The notes: generated by a model not told the origin, from the sequence alone. A stretch of DNA of 64,000 bases from Streptomyces sp. SLBN-31 (GCF_006715395.1 NZ_VFNC01000002.1:3782001-3846000), one strand, 5' to 3'; shown: positions 26,248-35,081, counted from the first letter of the stretch. A program made the numbers and translations.

Positions 26248-26420
26248 CGAGGTACGGGCCCCGGTTCGATGGACTGCGGTGGACGTCTGTGGCCCTTGGG
26301 GGCGGCGAGGCGTCTCGGACGAGCGACCACACTATCGGCTGGGCAGCAGGGCGGCCCGCCGCCTGTGGATAACCCACTTGCGACGGGCCGTTCGTTGGAT
26401 GTGGAGCGGAGGGTTCGGGG

Positions 26421-26684
26421 TCAGACGGCCGCCTTCTTCAGCCTGCGCCGCTCGCGTTCGGACAGACCGCCCCAGATGCCGAAGCGCTCGTCGTTGGCGA
26501 GGGCGTACTCGAGGCACTCGGAGCGCACCTCGCAGGCGAGGCAGACCTTCTTGGCCTCCCGGGTGGAGCCGCCCTTCTCGGGGAAGAAGGACTCGGGGTC
26601 GGTCTGGGCGCACAGCGCGCGCTCCTGCCAGCCGAGTTCCTCGTCCGCGTCGTCGACCAGCAGTTGCTGCACCAGCTCGGTCAT
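26421..26684 (-). CDS. whiB: WhiB, Fe-S sporulation regulator
   Basis: 87 residues, matching the length and, from memory, nearly all of the sequence of Streptomyces WhiB. Four cysteines at 25, 48, 51 and 57 bind a [4Fe-4S] cluster, and FGIWGGL (68-74) plus the basic tail ERERRRLKKAAV is the sigma-factor and DNA contact region. WhiB works with WhiA to switch aerial hyphae to septation. The gene is head-to-head with cysteine dioxygenase across about 450 bases up to the leader ORF. A promoter-like TTGACT-18-TGTAAT lies 74 bases upstream. Confidence 0.95.
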   Translation of the reverse strand: MTELVQQLLVDDADEELGWQERALCAQTDPESFFPEKGGSTREAKKVCLACEVRSECLEYALANDERFGIWGGLSERERRRLKKAAV

Positions 26685-27138
26685 GTGCGCCCCTCGTCTG
26701 TCTTTCGCGTCCCCGTGATGTAGCCGTTACCGATTCCGGCTGAACGACACGAGTGAAATTACAAGTGTGCTGCTCCGGGCGAGTCAAGCCGAGATCTGCT
26801 ATTGGGCCCCTTATTCACTCTGCGGAACCAAGGCCATGCGGAAAGTGTTCAAATCGGCATAAACCTTGACACGCGGACGAGGCCCGGGAGGGCCTTGGAC
26901 CCATTGCGGAGCCTCTACGGGAAAGGACGCCCGGATGTTCGATCCCGTTCCACGCGCCCCACGAAGCAAACCGGATCACGTTCGGATCACGGGATCGCAA
27001 CGAGGCCTGAGCGCGCGGTTGTGCGCCTTGTGTCCCGGTCCCCCTCTGAACAAACCTTTCATCACCCAGATGGACCGGATGAGGTGAAACCCGTCCCACA
27101 TACCGGGTGTCGAGTTGACAGTGAAGGTGTGAACCGGT
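26685..27138. other. Long divergent control region between whiB and the cysteine dioxygenase leader
   Basis: 454 bases without a supported gene. It holds the whiB promoter (26758-26787) and presumably the promoter of the cysteine dioxygenase leader. A TTGACA at 26866-26871 has no clear -10 partner. GACAC words, the core of WhiA sites, occur at 26746-26750 and 26868-26872. Short frames here are shadows. Confidence 0.55.
26758..26787 (-). promoter_or_regulatory. Candidate whiB promoter
   Basis: Minus-strand TTGACT (26782-26787), 18-nt spacer, TGTAAT (26758-26763). Transcription would start about 65-70 nt before the whiB ATG. whiB is known to have more than one promoter, one of them developmentally controlled; which one this would be is not clear. 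Confidence 0.55.
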
Positions 27139-27243
27139 GTGCTTGTGGGCATGCTCGCGAACTTGGCACCGACCTCGATCCGCACCGCCGGGTCCCACGG
27201 TGCTGCCCGCGCTCGCTGTAGCTGTTGCTGTTCCAGCTGTTGA
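27139..27243 (+). CDS. Cysteine-rich leader peptide upstream of cysteine dioxygenase
   Basis: A 34-codon ORF beginning GTG at 27139 (AAGGTG 9 nt upstream); GTG 27145 and ATG 27151 are alternative in-frame starts. The last eight codons (27217-27240) encode CSCCCSSC, five cysteines, directly before the TGA at 27241-27243. The final codons run into the left arm of a hairpin (27234-27265), followed by a terminator-like hairpin (27268-27291). The arrangement resembles leader peptides that sense aminoacyl-tRNA supply, here for cysteine. Five of the final eight codons being Cys in GC-rich DNA is unlikely for a random frame. Expression is unproven. Confidence 0.7.
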   Translation: MLVGMLANLAPTSIRTAGSHGAARARCSCCCSSC

Positions 27244-27265
27244 GCCTGCCCGATCGCTCCAGCTG
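27234..27265 (+). promoter_or_regulatory. Leader hairpin 1 overlapping the end of the Cys-rich peptide
   Basis: CAGCTG (27234-27239) and GAGC (27242-27245) pair with GCTC (27256-27259) and CAGCTG (27260-27265), with a 2-nt bulge and a 10-nt loop. A ribosome at the last Cys codons or at the stop would cover its left arm, so its folding should depend on leader translation. Confidence 0.6.
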
Positions 27266-27267
27266 AG

Positions 27268-27301
27268 ACCGAGTCGCCCCCGCGGCTCGGTTTCGTGTTT
27301 C
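27268..27301 (+). terminator. Candidate attenuator terminator before cysteine dioxygenase
   Basis: ACCGAGTCG (27268-27276) pairs with CGGCTCGGT (27283-27291), giving 9 bp with one G-T pair and a CCCCCG loop. TTCGTGTTTCT follows directly. It lies 54 bases before the dioxygenase ATG, inside the leader, where a terminator makes sense only as a regulated one. The T-tract is interrupted, so strength is uncertain. Confidence 0.6.
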
Positions 27302-27354
27302 TCCCCCGCTGCTCGTTCCCTCTGACCTTCTTTCACCGAGGAACCACCGCACCC

Positions 27355-27873
27355 ATGAACAGCGACAACGACCTCCAGATCGCCGGCGACATCCTCGAGG
27401 TCCCGCACCTGCTGCAGCCGCCGCGCGAGCACCCGGCCACCGTGGCCGAGTTCGTGGGTCTCGCCCGCTCCGTCGCCGCGGACCGCTCCGAGTGGGAGCA
27501 CCTCGTCCGCTACGACGCCACGACCCGCTGGTACCACCGGCTGCGTACGGGCCCCGGCTACGAGGTGTGGCTGCTGTCCTGGGTGCCGGGCCAGGGCAGC
27601 GGACTGCACGACCACGGGCGTTCGTCGGGCGTGCTGACCGTGCTGGAGGGGACGCTGACCGAGCGGACCGAGCGGGGCACGCGCGCGCTGGCGGCCGGTG
27701 CGCAGCGCGTGTTCGCGCCGGGCTATGTGCACGAGGTCGTCAACGACACGCTGGAGCCGGCCATAAGCCTGCACATCTACTACCCCGGACTGACCGACAT
27801 GCCGATGCACACGTCCCCGCACTGCGAGGCGCGGACCGAGCCGGCGGCGCGGACGCGTCCGGTGACTGCCTGA
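27355..27873 (+). CDS. Cysteine dioxygenase
   Basis: 172 residues from ATG at 27355, with GAGGAA about 12 nt upstream. Oxidises cysteine to cysteine sulfinate with O2, using a cupin-bound Fe(II). Iron-ligand histidines are seen in GLHDHGRSSGVLTVLEG (HxH) and PGYVHEVVND, and the length is typical of bacterial CDO (about 170-200). It degrades excess cysteine towards sulfite and pyruvate. It is preceded by a long leader with a cysteine-rich peptide and two hairpins. fbiA follows after 34 bases on the same strand, so read-through is possible although the functions are unrelated. Confidence 0.92.
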   Translation: MNSDNDLQIAGDILEVPHLLQPPREHPATVAEFVGLARSVAADRSEWEHLVRYDATTRWYHRLRTGPGYEVWLLSWVPGQGSGLHDHGRSSGVLTVLEGTLTERTERGTRALAAGAQRVFAPGYVHEVVNDTLEPAISLHIYYPGLTDMPMHTSPHCEARTEPAARTRPVTA

Positions 27874-27907
27874 CGCGTTGTCGTACCCGCCTGCAACACT
27901 GAGAGAC

Positions 27908-28867
27908 ATGCGCATCGTGGTTCTGGCAGGCGGCATCGGTGGTGCCCGGTTCCTGCGCGGTCTGAAGAAGGCCGCGCCGGACGCGGACATCACCGTCATC
28001 GGCAACACCGGGGACGACATCCACCTCTTCGGGCTGAAGGTCTGCCCGGACCTCGACACGGTGATGTACACGCTCGGCGGCGGCATCAACGAGGAGCAGG
28101 GCTGGGGACGGGCCGACGAGACCTTCCATCTGAAGGAGGAGCTCGGGGCGTACGGCGTCGGCCCGGAGTGGTTCGGGCTCGGCGACCGCGACTTCGCCAC
28201 GCACATCGTGCGGACCCAGATGATCGGCGCCGGATATCCGCTCAGCGCGGTGACGCAGGCCCTGTGCGACCGGTGGAAGCCGGGCGTACGGCTGATCCCG
28301 ATGACCGACGACCGCGTCGAGACGCACGTGGCCGTGGAGGTGGACGGGGAGCGCAAGGCGGTCCACTTCCAGGAGTACTGGGTGCGGCTGCGGGCCTCGG
28401 TGCCGGCCGAGGCGGTGGTGCCGGTGGGCGCCGAGCAGGCGAAGCCGGCGCCGGGTGTACTGGAGGCGATCGCCGAGGCGGACGTCGTGCTGTTCCCGCC
28501 GTCCAACCCGGTCGTGTCGGTGGGCACCATCCTCGCCGTGCCCGGCATCCGGGAGGCGATCGCCGACGCCGGGGTACCGGTCGTGGGCCTGTCCCCCATC
28601 GTCGGGGACGCGCCCGTGCGGGGCATGGCCGACAAGGTGCTCGCGGCCGTGGGAGTGGAGTCGAGTGCCGCGGCGGTGGCCGAGCACTACGGCTCCGGAC
28701 TGCTCGACGGCTGGCTCGTCGACACCCGGGACGCGGACGCCGTGCAGCGCGTGGAGTCGGCGGGCATCCGGTGCCGCGCGGTGCCGCTGATGATGACCGA
28801 CGTGGACGCGACCGCGCGGATGGCGCGGGAGGCGCTGACGCTGGCCGAGGAGGTGCGGGAGTCTTGA
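27908..28867 (+). CDS. fbiA: 2-phospho-L-lactate transferase (F420 biosynthesis)
   Basis: 319 residues from ATG at 27908. Transfers the phospholactyl- or phosphoenolpyruvyl-type side chain from its GDP-activated form onto the deazaflavin Fo, making F420-0 or dehydro-F420-0. The N-terminal [16 protein letters not shown] and the NTGDD motif ([18 protein letters not shown]) are diagnostic of CofD/FbiA. Its stop overlaps the TTG start of fbiB. The Fo synthase gene (fbiC) is not in the window. Confidence 0.95.
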   Translation: MRIVVLAGGIGGARFLRGLKKAAPDADITVIGNTGDDIHLFGLKVCPDLDTVMYTLGGGINEEQGWGRADETFHLKEELGAYGVGPEWFGLGDRDFATHIVRTQMIGAGYPLSAVTQALCDRWKPGVRLIPMTDDRVETHVAVEVDGERKAVHFQEYWVRLRASVPAEAVVPVGAEQAKPAPGVLEAIAEADVVLFPPSNPVVSVGTILAVPGIREAIADAGVPVVGLSPIVGDAPVRGMADKVLAAVGVESSAAAVAEHYGSGLLDGWLVDTRDADAVQRVESAGIRCRAVPLMMTDVDATARMAREALTLAEEVRES

Positions 28868-30174
28868 GCGCAGCGTCTGCCGACGGGTACCGCGTCTGGG
28901 CCGTGCCGGGACTGCCCGAGGTGCAGCGCGGGGACGACCTCGCCAAGCTGATCGCAGACACCGAGCCGGGGCTGGCCGACGGGGACGTGCTGCTGATCAC
29001 CTCGAAGATCGTCTCCAAGGCCGAGGGGCGCCTCGTCGCGGCCGACGACCGGGAGGCGGCGATCGACGCCGAGACCGTGCGGGTCGTGGCGCGGCGCGGG
29101 GCGCTCCGGATCGTCGAGAACCGGCAGGGCCTGGTCATGGCCGCGGCCGGGGTCGACGCCTCCAACACCCCCGCGGGCACCGTGCTCCTGCTGCCCGAGG
29201 ACCCCGACGCCTCCGCCCGAGCGATCCGCGACGGCCTGCGGGACGCCCTCGGCGTGCGGGTGGGCGTCGTCGTCACGGACACCTTCGGGCGGCCCTGGCG
29301 CTCCGGTCTCACCGATGTCGCGATCGGCACCGCCGGGGTGCGGGTGCTGGACGATCTGCGCGGGGGCACGGACGCGCACGGCAATCCGCTGGGCGCGACC
29401 GTCGTGGCCACGGCCGACGAACTCGCCGCCGCCGGCGACCTGGTCAAGGGCAAGGCGGCCGGCAGGCCGGTCGCCGTCGTGCGCGGGCTGCCGCATGTCG
29501 TGGCCGACGAGCACGGGGAGGGGGCGCGGGCCATGGTGCGCGGCGCGCGCGACGACATGTTCCGGCTGGGGACCTCGGAGGCGGTACGGGAGGCGGTGGC
29601 CCAGCGGCGTACCGTACGGGCCTTCACCGACGAGCCCGTCGACCCCGGGGCGGTGCGGCGGGCGGTCGCGCTGGCGGTCACCGCGCCGGCGCCGCATCAC
29701 ACAACGCCGTGGCGGTTCGTGCTGCTGGAGTCCGAGGAGTCACGGGTCCGGCTGCTGGACGCCATGCGGGAGGCGTGGATCAGTGATCTGCGGCGCGACG
29801 GCAAGAGCGAGGAGTCCATCGCCAAGCGGGTGCGGCGCGGCGACGTGCTGCGCAACGCGCCGTATCTGGTCGTGCCGTGCCTGGTGATGGACGGGTCGCA
29901 CACGTACGGGGACGCGCGGCGGGACGCGGCCGAGCGGGAGATGTTCGTGGTCGCCGCGGGCGCCGGCGTGCAGAACTTCCTGGTCGCGCTGGCCGGGGAG
30001 CGGCTGGGTTCGGCATGGGTGTCGTCCACGATGTTCTGCCGGGACGTGGTGCGCGAGGTGCTGGGACTGCCCGAGGGCTGGGACCCGATGGGAGCGGTGG
30101 CGATCGGACATCCGGCGGAGGAACCGAGGCCCCGGCCGGCCCGGGAGGCGGACGCTTTCATCGAGGTGCGGTGA
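28864..30174 (+). CDS. fbiB: Bifunctional F420 glutamate ligase / FMN-dependent reductase
   Basis: 436 residues; the TTG start at 28864 overlaps the fbiA stop (TTGA). The N-terminal half (to about 245) is the CofE-like gamma-glutamyl ligase, with [17 protein letters not shown]. The C-terminal half (about 255-436) is a nitroreductase fold beginning [20 protein letters not shown], which in actinomycetes reduces dehydro-F420-0. Together it finishes the polyglutamylated cofactor. This fused form is the normal actinobacterial FbiB. Confidence 0.95.
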   Translation: MSAASADGYRVWAVPGLPEVQRGDDLAKLIADTEPGLADGDVLLITSKIVSKAEGRLVAADDREAAIDAETVRVVARRGALRIVENRQGLVMAAAGVDASNTPAGTVLLLPEDPDASARAIRDGLRDALGVRVGVVVTDTFGRPWRSGLTDVAIGTAGVRVLDDLRGGTDAHGNPLGATVVATADELAAAGDLVKGKAAGRPVAVVRGLPHVVADEHGEGARAMVRGARDDMFRLGTSEAVREAVAQRRTVRAFTDEPVDPGAVRRAVALAVTAPAPHHTTPWRFVLLESEESRVRLLDAMREAWISDLRRDGKSEESIAKRVRRGDVLRNAPYLVVPCLVMDGSHTYGDARRDAAEREMFVVAAGAGVQNFLVALAGERLGSAWVSSTMFCRDVVREVLGLPEGWDPMGAVAIGHPAEEPRPRPAREADAFIEVR

Positions 30175-30233
30175 GGGGCGCGTGACTGCGCCTACCCTCG
30201 TGGGGACACCCAGGGACCTCTAGGACAACTTTC

Positions 30234-31238
30234 GTGGCAGGACGGTTTTCTCCGCGGCCCACTCGTACGACCGTGCGGGGCGGGCATGTCGGCGTGCCCG
30301 CGGGGGTGCCCCGGCAGGCCGAGGCGGGCGGACGGGTACGGACCGTGGTGCCCGACGGGCCGCTCGACCTCGGGCTGGTGCTGGGGCCGCTGCGGCGCGG
30401 GCCCGGCGATCCGACGTTCCGGGCCATGCCCGACGGGTCGGTGTGGCGGGCCACCCTCACGCCCCTCGGGCCCGGGACGCTGCGGGTCTCCGTGGCGGGC
30501 GGGGCCGTGCGCGGGGAGGCCTGGGGGTCCGGCGCCGAGTGGCTGCTGGACCGGTTGCCCGAGCTGCTGGGCGGTGCCGACGAGCCGGAGGCGTTCGTGC
30601 CCCGGCACCGGGTCGTGGCGTCGGCGTGGCACCGGCGGCGGGGGCTGCGGCTGACGCGGACCGGGCTGGTGCTCGAGTCGTTGATCCCGTCCGTGCTGGA
30701 GCAGAAGGTCACGACCGACGAGGCGTATCGGGCGTGGCGGTCGCTGGTGCGGAAGTTCGGGGAGCCGGCACCCGGGCCCGCGGCCGGGGGGCGGCTGTGG
30801 GTGATGCCGGCTCCGCGGACATGGGCGTTGATCCCGTCGTGGGAGTGGCATCGGGCGGGCGTCGACAACAAGAGGGCGTCGACCATCCTGCGCGCTGTTC
30901 GGGTCGCGGGACGGCTGGAGGAGGCCGTCGGGATGTCGCCCGAGAAGGCGCAGGCGCGGTTGGAGGTCGTGCCGGGGATCGGGCCGTGGACGTCGGCGGA
31001 GGTCGTGCAGCGCAGTCATGGGGCGGCGGATGCGGTGACCGTGGGGGATCTGCATCTGCCGGGGATCGTGGGGTGGGCGCTTGCCGGGGATCGGGATGCG
31101 GACGACGGCGTCATGCTGAAGCTGCTGGAGCCTTATGCCGGGCAGCGGCATCGGGCCGCTCGGTTGATTCTGCTGAGTGGGCGTACGCTGGCTCGGCGGG
31201 CGCCGAAGATGCCTCGCGGGGACATCGGGAAGTTGTGA
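30234..31238 (+). CDS. DNA-3-methyladenine glycosylase II family (HhH-GPD) protein
   Basis: 334 residues from GTG. The helix-hairpin-helix LEVVPGIGPWTSAEVVQRSH (about 242-261) is followed by DAVTVGDLHLPG, whose aspartate is the expected catalytic residue of AlkA-type enzymes. It should excise alkylated bases in base excision repair. The N-terminal approximately 100 residues are not strongly conserved. It lies 59 bases after fbiB and could be co-transcribed. It ends at a strong hairpin shared with the convergent nucleotidyltransferase gene. Confidence 0.88.
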   Translation: MAGRFSPRPTRTTVRGGHVGVPAGVPRQAEAGGRVRTVVPDGPLDLGLVLGPLRRGPGDPTFRAMPDGSVWRATLTPLGPGTLRVSVAGGAVRGEAWGSGAEWLLDRLPELLGGADEPEAFVPRHRVVASAWHRRRGLRLTRTGLVLESLIPSVLEQKVTTDEAYRAWRSLVRKFGEPAPGPAAGGRLWVMPAPRTWALIPSWEWHRAGVDNKRASTILRAVRVAGRLEEAVGMSPEKAQARLEVVPGIGPWTSAEVVQRSHGAADAVTVGDLHLPGIVGWALAGDRDADDGVMLKLLEPYAGQRHRAARLILLSGRTLARRAPKMPRGDIGKL

Positions 31239-31260
31239 GGGGCGGTGCCGTCAGCTCCAG

Positions 31261-31285
31261 GTCCAGGGGGCTCCGCCCCCTGGAC
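31261..31285. terminator. Perfect 10-bp terminator hairpin, bidirectional
   Basis: GTCCAGGGGG / CCCCCTGGAC with a CTCCG loop, 22 bases after the glycosylase stop and between two convergent genes. Its right arm is part of the intergenic repeat. Confidence 0.8.
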
Positions 31286-31332
31286 CCCCGTCGGCCCTGA
31301 ACGGGCCTGGTCCTCAAACGCCGGACGGGCTG
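31276..31332. repeat. Intergenic repeat, copy 2
   Basis: The first 27 bases are identical to 16529-16555, and the following GTCCTCAAACGCCGGACGGG matches the second part of copy 1 with few changes. In this copy the repeat overlaps a terminator. From 31335 to 31492 I see nothing but GC-rich spacer with short CGGAC/CCGG direct repeats. Confidence 0.75.
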
Positions 31333-31492
31333 AATCGGCGGGCCTGCGCCCAGCCCGGACCGTCGGATCACCTGAATGAGCGGGCCCGCACCCAGCCGCA
31401 CCCGGACAAGCCGAGTCGCCTGGGCCGGCGCCCAGCCGGACCGCCGGACCGGGCAAGTGATGTGCGCACGCGCCAGCCGTGCCGCGCCGCAG

Positions 31493-32575
31493 CTACTGGT
31501 CCGATGAGAAGCGGAGCGCTCCTGCTGGGATTCGGGCGTCGCACCAGACTCGGACTCCGTCGCGGAGTTCGTTGTCGGGGCCGATGATCGCGCCGTCGCC
31601 GATGACCGTGCCGGTGAGGACGGAGCGTTCGCCCACGCGGGCGCGGGTGCCGATGAGGGAGTCGGTGATGACCGCGCCGGGTTCGATGACGGCGCCGGGC
31701 AGGATGGTCGAGCCGAAGACGCGGGCGCCCTCGGCGACGAAGGCGCCCTCGCCGACGACCGTGCCGCCGGTCAGCTTGGCGTCGGGGGCGACCCTGGCCG
31801 TGGGCAGGACGAGGCGGTCGCCGCAGCGGCCGGGGACGGCGGGCGACGGGGCGCGGCCGAGGACCAGGTCCGCCGAGCCCCGTACGAAGGCGGCCGGGGT
31901 GCCCAGGTCCAGCCAGTAGGTGGAGTCGACCATGCCCTGGAGGTGGGCTCCGGCGGACAGCAGACCGGGGAACGTCTCGCGCTCCACCGAGACGGGGCGG
32001 CCCGCCGGGATTGTGTCGATCACCGAGCGGCGGAAGACGTACGCCCCGGCGTTGATCTGGTCGGTGACGATCTCCTCGGGGGTCTGCGGCTTCTCCAGGA
32101 AGGCGAGGACGCGGCCGGTGTCGTCGGTGGGGACCAGGCCGTAGGCGCGCGGGTCCGTGACCTTCGTCAGGTGCAGGGAGACGTCCGCTCCGGAGGTCTC
32201 GTGGGTCCGCACCAGCCGGCGGATGTCCAGCCCGGTCAGGATGTCGCCGTTGAAGATCAGCACCGGGTCGTCCGGGCCGGAGTGGAGGCGGGCGGCGACG
32301 TTGCGGATGGCGCCGCCGGTGCCCAGAGGCTCTTCTTCGGTCACGTACTCGATGTGCAGGCCCAGCGAGGAGCCGTCGCCGAAGTACGGTTCGAAGACCT
32401 CGGCCAGGTAGGAGGTGGCGAGGACGATGTGCTCCACGCCCGCCGCTCTGGCTCTCGCCAGTTGGTGTGTGAGGAAGGGGACGCCCGCCGCCCGGACCAT
32501 GGGCTTCGGCGTGTGCACCGTGAGCGGACGCAGCCGCGTTCCCTTGCCGCCGACCAGGAGGATCGCTTCTGTCAC
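31493..32575 (-). CDS. manC: Mannose-1-phosphate guanylyltransferase-like NDP-sugar pyrophosphorylase
   Basis: 360 residues from GTG. The N-terminal nucleotidyltransferase domain has LVGGKGTRLRPLTVHTPKP, with signature and catalytic Lys, and the metal site FNGDILTG. After about residue 265 a left-handed beta-helix of hexapeptide repeats follows (TVVGEGAFVAEGARVFGSTI and on). In actinomycetes this gene beside fbiAB is called manC or mannose-1-phosphate guanylyltransferase, completing the route manA-manB-manC to GDP-mannose. Glucose-1-phosphate specificity cannot be excluded from sequence. Confidence 0.85.
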   Translation of the reverse strand: MTEAILLVGGKGTRLRPLTVHTPKPMVRAAGVPFLTHQLARARAAGVEHIVLATSYLAEVFEPYFGDGSSLGLHIEYVTEEEPLGTGGAIRNVAARLHSGPDDPVLIFNGDILTGLDIRRLVRTHETSGADVSLHLTKVTDPRAYGLVPTDDTGRVLAFLEKPQTPEEIVTDQINAGAYVFRRSVIDTIPAGRPVSVERETFPGLLSAGAHLQGMVDSTYWLDLGTPAAFVRGSADLVLGRAPSPAVPGRCGDRLVLPTARVAPDAKLTGGTVVGEGAFVAEGARVFGSTILPGAVIEPGAVITDSLIGTRARVGERSVLTGTVIGDGAIIGPDNELRDGVRVWCDARIPAGALRFSSDQ

Positions 32576-32729
32576 CTGTCGTCTCTGCTTCCTGCCGGGA
32601 CCGGCCGAAATGTCCTTCGGCCGGCCAGTGTATGCAGATCGTCGTGCGACGCCTTCGACGGCTCGGCGGTGTTTCGTGGTTCCGCCCCTCGTCCCCCGAC
32701 GGCGGTGAATGCGACCCTCTGGCCCCGCC

Positions 32730-34208
32730 TCACCTGCCCTGGTAGCGGGCGGCGGTCGTGCGGGCGGTGCCGAGCTTGCGGTAGAGCTGCCGGCCCGGGC
32801 AGTCCGTGGCGAAACCGTCACGATGCCCGGAGATCACATTCATGAGTACGTTCTTTCCCTTTCGGTAGAGATTGCCACCGCCCGACTTCAGATATGTCTT
32901 GCCGCGCGGGTTGGCTCCGTACAGACCGAGCTTCCAGGCGGTGAGCCGGGCGATGGCCTTGAGGGCCGCAGCCGGCGGCTTCGCGGAGCCGAAGGTTCCG
33001 AGGACCGCGATCCCCATGCTGTTGGTGTTGAAACCGCGGGTGTGCGCGCCCAGTACGGGCTTGGCCACACCCCCGGCGCGGCCCTCGTAGATGCTTCCGC
33101 ACTTGTCGACGAGGAAGTTGTAGCCGATGTCCCGCCAGCCCATGCTCTTGACGTGGTAGCGGTAGATACCGCGGATGACCGAGGCAGCCTGTGAACAGCG
33201 GTACCCGTTGCCGGAGGCCGTGTGGTGCACGAAGGCCGCCTTGACCTTCTTCGTGTAGACGAACCCGCGCTCGCGCAGGCTCTCGTTGGCGCCCCAGCCG
33301 CGGCGCGTGATGATGCGCGGGCGCGGCCCGATGAAGGGGTTGGCCCGCTGGACCTCCGTCAACTCGGCACCCCGCAGGGTGCGTTGTTCGCTTTCCGTCG
33401 CGGCCCTGCCCAGCGCCGGGATCTCCGTGGCACCGAGCGGGGCGAGCTCGGCGTTGGCGGCGGAGGCGGTCAGCGACCCGGCGCCGAGGCCGCGGGCGCC
33501 GAAGGCGTCTGGGGTGTCGGCCTCGATGCCGCCCCGGGCGGGCGGGGGCACGGCGCGCGGCGCCGCCTGGGAGCCGGGGTCCACCAGTTCGAGGCGGAGT
33601 CCGGCGGGGAGCGCGGCGAAGGCGGTCACGGTGCGGGTGCCGCGGGCGGTCTCGTCCGTACGGCGTTCGCCCTCGGCGCGTACGCGGACGTCGACGCCGT
33701 CGGAATCGCCCACCCACAGCGGTGCGGTGGAGCCGCGGACGTGTCCGGAGGTGCGCTCGGCGGCGTCCGGGTCGGCGTCGTCGTCGTTGTGCGTCTGCAG
33801 GTCCTGCCAGCCGGACCAGGTGCCGGTGCCGGCCACACGGGTGCGGACCTGGACGCGGCCGTGCAGCGTGACGTCCGGGTCGTCCCAGACGACACCGACG
33901 AGCGAGAAGTGCCGTACGTGGTCGCGGGACAGGCCCTGTTCGGGGACGGCCGGGCCGATGACGCGGTCGCGGGTGAGGGGGGCGAGGGGAAGGGACTGGG
34001 TGCTGCCGGGGACGGAGGAGGTGTCCTGGGCGGCCTGTCGGACCGCCGGCGGCGCGGGTCTGGCTCCGCTGTTCGCTCCGCTCGGCGACGCCGCGACCGC
34101 GGGCGGGGCGAGCGGGAGGACGAGGGCGGCCGCGCAGGTGACGCCGATCGAGGAGGCGAGGGAGGAGGCAAGGAATCCACGCATGTCCCTGATGTTGGAC
34201 ATGGTCAT
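32730..34208 (-). CDS. Secreted peptidoglycan-recognition protein / N-acetylmuramoyl-L-alanine amidase
   Basis: 492 residues from ATG at 34208; ATGs at 34202 and 34184 are alternatives. A signal peptide with a hydrophobic core (ASSIGVTCAAALVLPLA) ends near an AVAA cleavage site. A beta-rich region of about 250 residues precedes a C-terminal PGRP/amidase-2 domain (about 300-480) with FVHHTASGNGY, GYNFLVDKCGSIYEGRAGG and GHRDGFATDCPG, giving the His, His and Cys zinc ligands. It probably cuts stem peptides from glycan strands outside the cell. Confidence 0.9.
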   Translation of the reverse strand: MTMSNIRDMRGFLASSLASSIGVTCAAALVLPLAPPAVAASPSGANSGARPAPPAVRQAAQDTSSVPGSTQSLPLAPLTRDRVIGPAVPEQGLSRDHVRHFSLVGVVWDDPDVTLHGRVQVRTRVAGTGTWSGWQDLQTHNDDDADPDAAERTSGHVRGSTAPLWVGDSDGVDVRVRAEGERRTDETARGTRTVTAFAALPAGLRLELVDPGSQAAPRAVPPPARGGIEADTPDAFGARGLGAGSLTASAANAELAPLGATEIPALGRAATESEQRTLRGAELTEVQRANPFIGPRPRIITRRGWGANESLRERGFVYTKKVKAAFVHHTASGNGYRCSQAASVIRGIYRYHVKSMGWRDIGYNFLVDKCGSIYEGRAGGVAKPVLGAHTRGFNTNSMGIAVLGTFGSAKPPAAALKAIARLTAWKLGLYGANPRGKTYLKSGGGNLYRKGKNVLMNVISGHRDGFATDCPGRQLYRKLGTARTTAARYQGR

Positions 34209-34313
34209 ATTTGTCTGTCCATTCGGGAGCTGACGGGCCGTCGGCTGCCGTTCCGCCGAACCGGTGGTGCCACCGCGCGCCGCGCGGGGTGGTGCCCGCG
34301 TACGCTTGCGCGG

Positions 34314-35081
34314 GTGAACGCCACCGATCGCACCCCCGCCGACCTGCTGTCTTCCGCGCTCGCCGCCGACCCCGGACGCCCCCTGGTCACCTTCTACGAC
34401 GACGCCACGGGCGAGCGTGTCGAACTGTCCGTGGCCACCTTCGCCAATTGGGTGGCCAAGACCGCGAATCTCCTCCAGGGCGACCTCGCGGCCTCGCCGG
34501 GCGACCGGGTCGCCCTGCTGCTGCCGGCGCACTGGCAGACGGCCGTGTGGTTGCTGGCGTGCGCGTCGGTGGGGGTCGTGGCGGACATGGACGGGAACGC
34601 GGGCGCGGCCGACGTGGTGGTGAGCGGGCCCGACACGCTGGAGGCCGCGCGGGCGTGCCGGGGTGAGCGGGTCGCGCTCGCGCTCCGGCCGCTGGGCGGG
34701 CGGTTCCCGCGGACCCCGGACGGCTTCGTCGACTATGCCGTCGAGGTGCCGGGGCAGGGCGACCGGTTCGCGCCGTTCGCGCCGGTGGACCCCGCGGAGC
34801 CGGCGCTGATCGTGGCCGGGCGGGAGTTCAGCGCGGCCGAGGTCGTGGAGCGGGCCCGGGAGGAGGCGACGGGGCTGGGGCTCACCGGGCCCGGCTGCCG
34901 GATCCTGTCGGGGCTGTCGTACGACACCTGGGACGGGCTGAACGCCGGGCTGTACGGGCCGCTCGCCACCGGGGGGTCCGTGGTGCTGTGCCGGAACCTG
35001 GACCGGCTGGGCGAGGAGGCTCTGGCCAGGCGGATCGAGAGCGAGCGGGTGAGCGCGGTGCGACGGGCGGACGGCGGCTGA
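34314..35081 (+). CDS. TIGR03089 family protein (AMP-ligase-like fragment)
   Basis: 255 residues from GTG. It resembles the start of acyl-CoA synthetase or adenylation domains (TFYDDATGERVELSVATFANW, then DRVALLLPAHWQTAVWLLAC), but stops before the AMP-binding core and lacks the usual P-loop and catalytic Lys. The family is actinobacterial and of unknown function. In Mycobacterium it lies next to an LCP gene (Rv3268 beside Rv3267, from memory), as here. Divergent from the amidase gene. Confidence 0.85.
   Translation: MNATDRTPADLLSSALAADPGRPLVTFYDDATGERVELSVATFANWVAKTANLLQGDLAASPGDRVALLLPAHWQTAVWLLACASVGVVADMDGNAGAADVVVSGPDTLEAARACRGERVALALRPLGGRFPRTPDGFVDYAVEVPGQGDRFAPFAPVDPAEPALIVAGREFSAAEVVERAREEATGLGLTGPGCRILSGLSYDTWDGLNAGLYGPLATGGSVVLCRNLDRLGEEALARRIESERVSAVRRADGG

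Noticed and set aside
23140..26718. A 1192-codon plus-strand frame opposite the large glycosyltransferase and whiB
   Set aside because: Composition is dominated by Gly, Ala, Arg, Gln and Asp, as expected for the complement of GC-rich coding DNA; it has no domain signal and covers real genes.
26866..26871. TTGACA as a plus-strand -35 box
   Set aside because: No -10-like hexamer occurs 16-19 bases downstream.
27234..27291. 6C RNA motif (paired C-rich hairpin loops)
   Set aside because: Only the second hairpin has a C-rich loop, of five C's; the first loop is CTGCCCGATC, so the motif definition is not met.
27137..27325. A 62-codon frame (starting MCLWACSRTWH) overlapping the cysteine dioxygenase leader
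   Set aside because: It runs in a different frame, through both hairpins, and lacks a sensible C-terminus. The 27139-27243 frame has the better ribosome-binding site spacing and ends at the hairpin with a Cys run.
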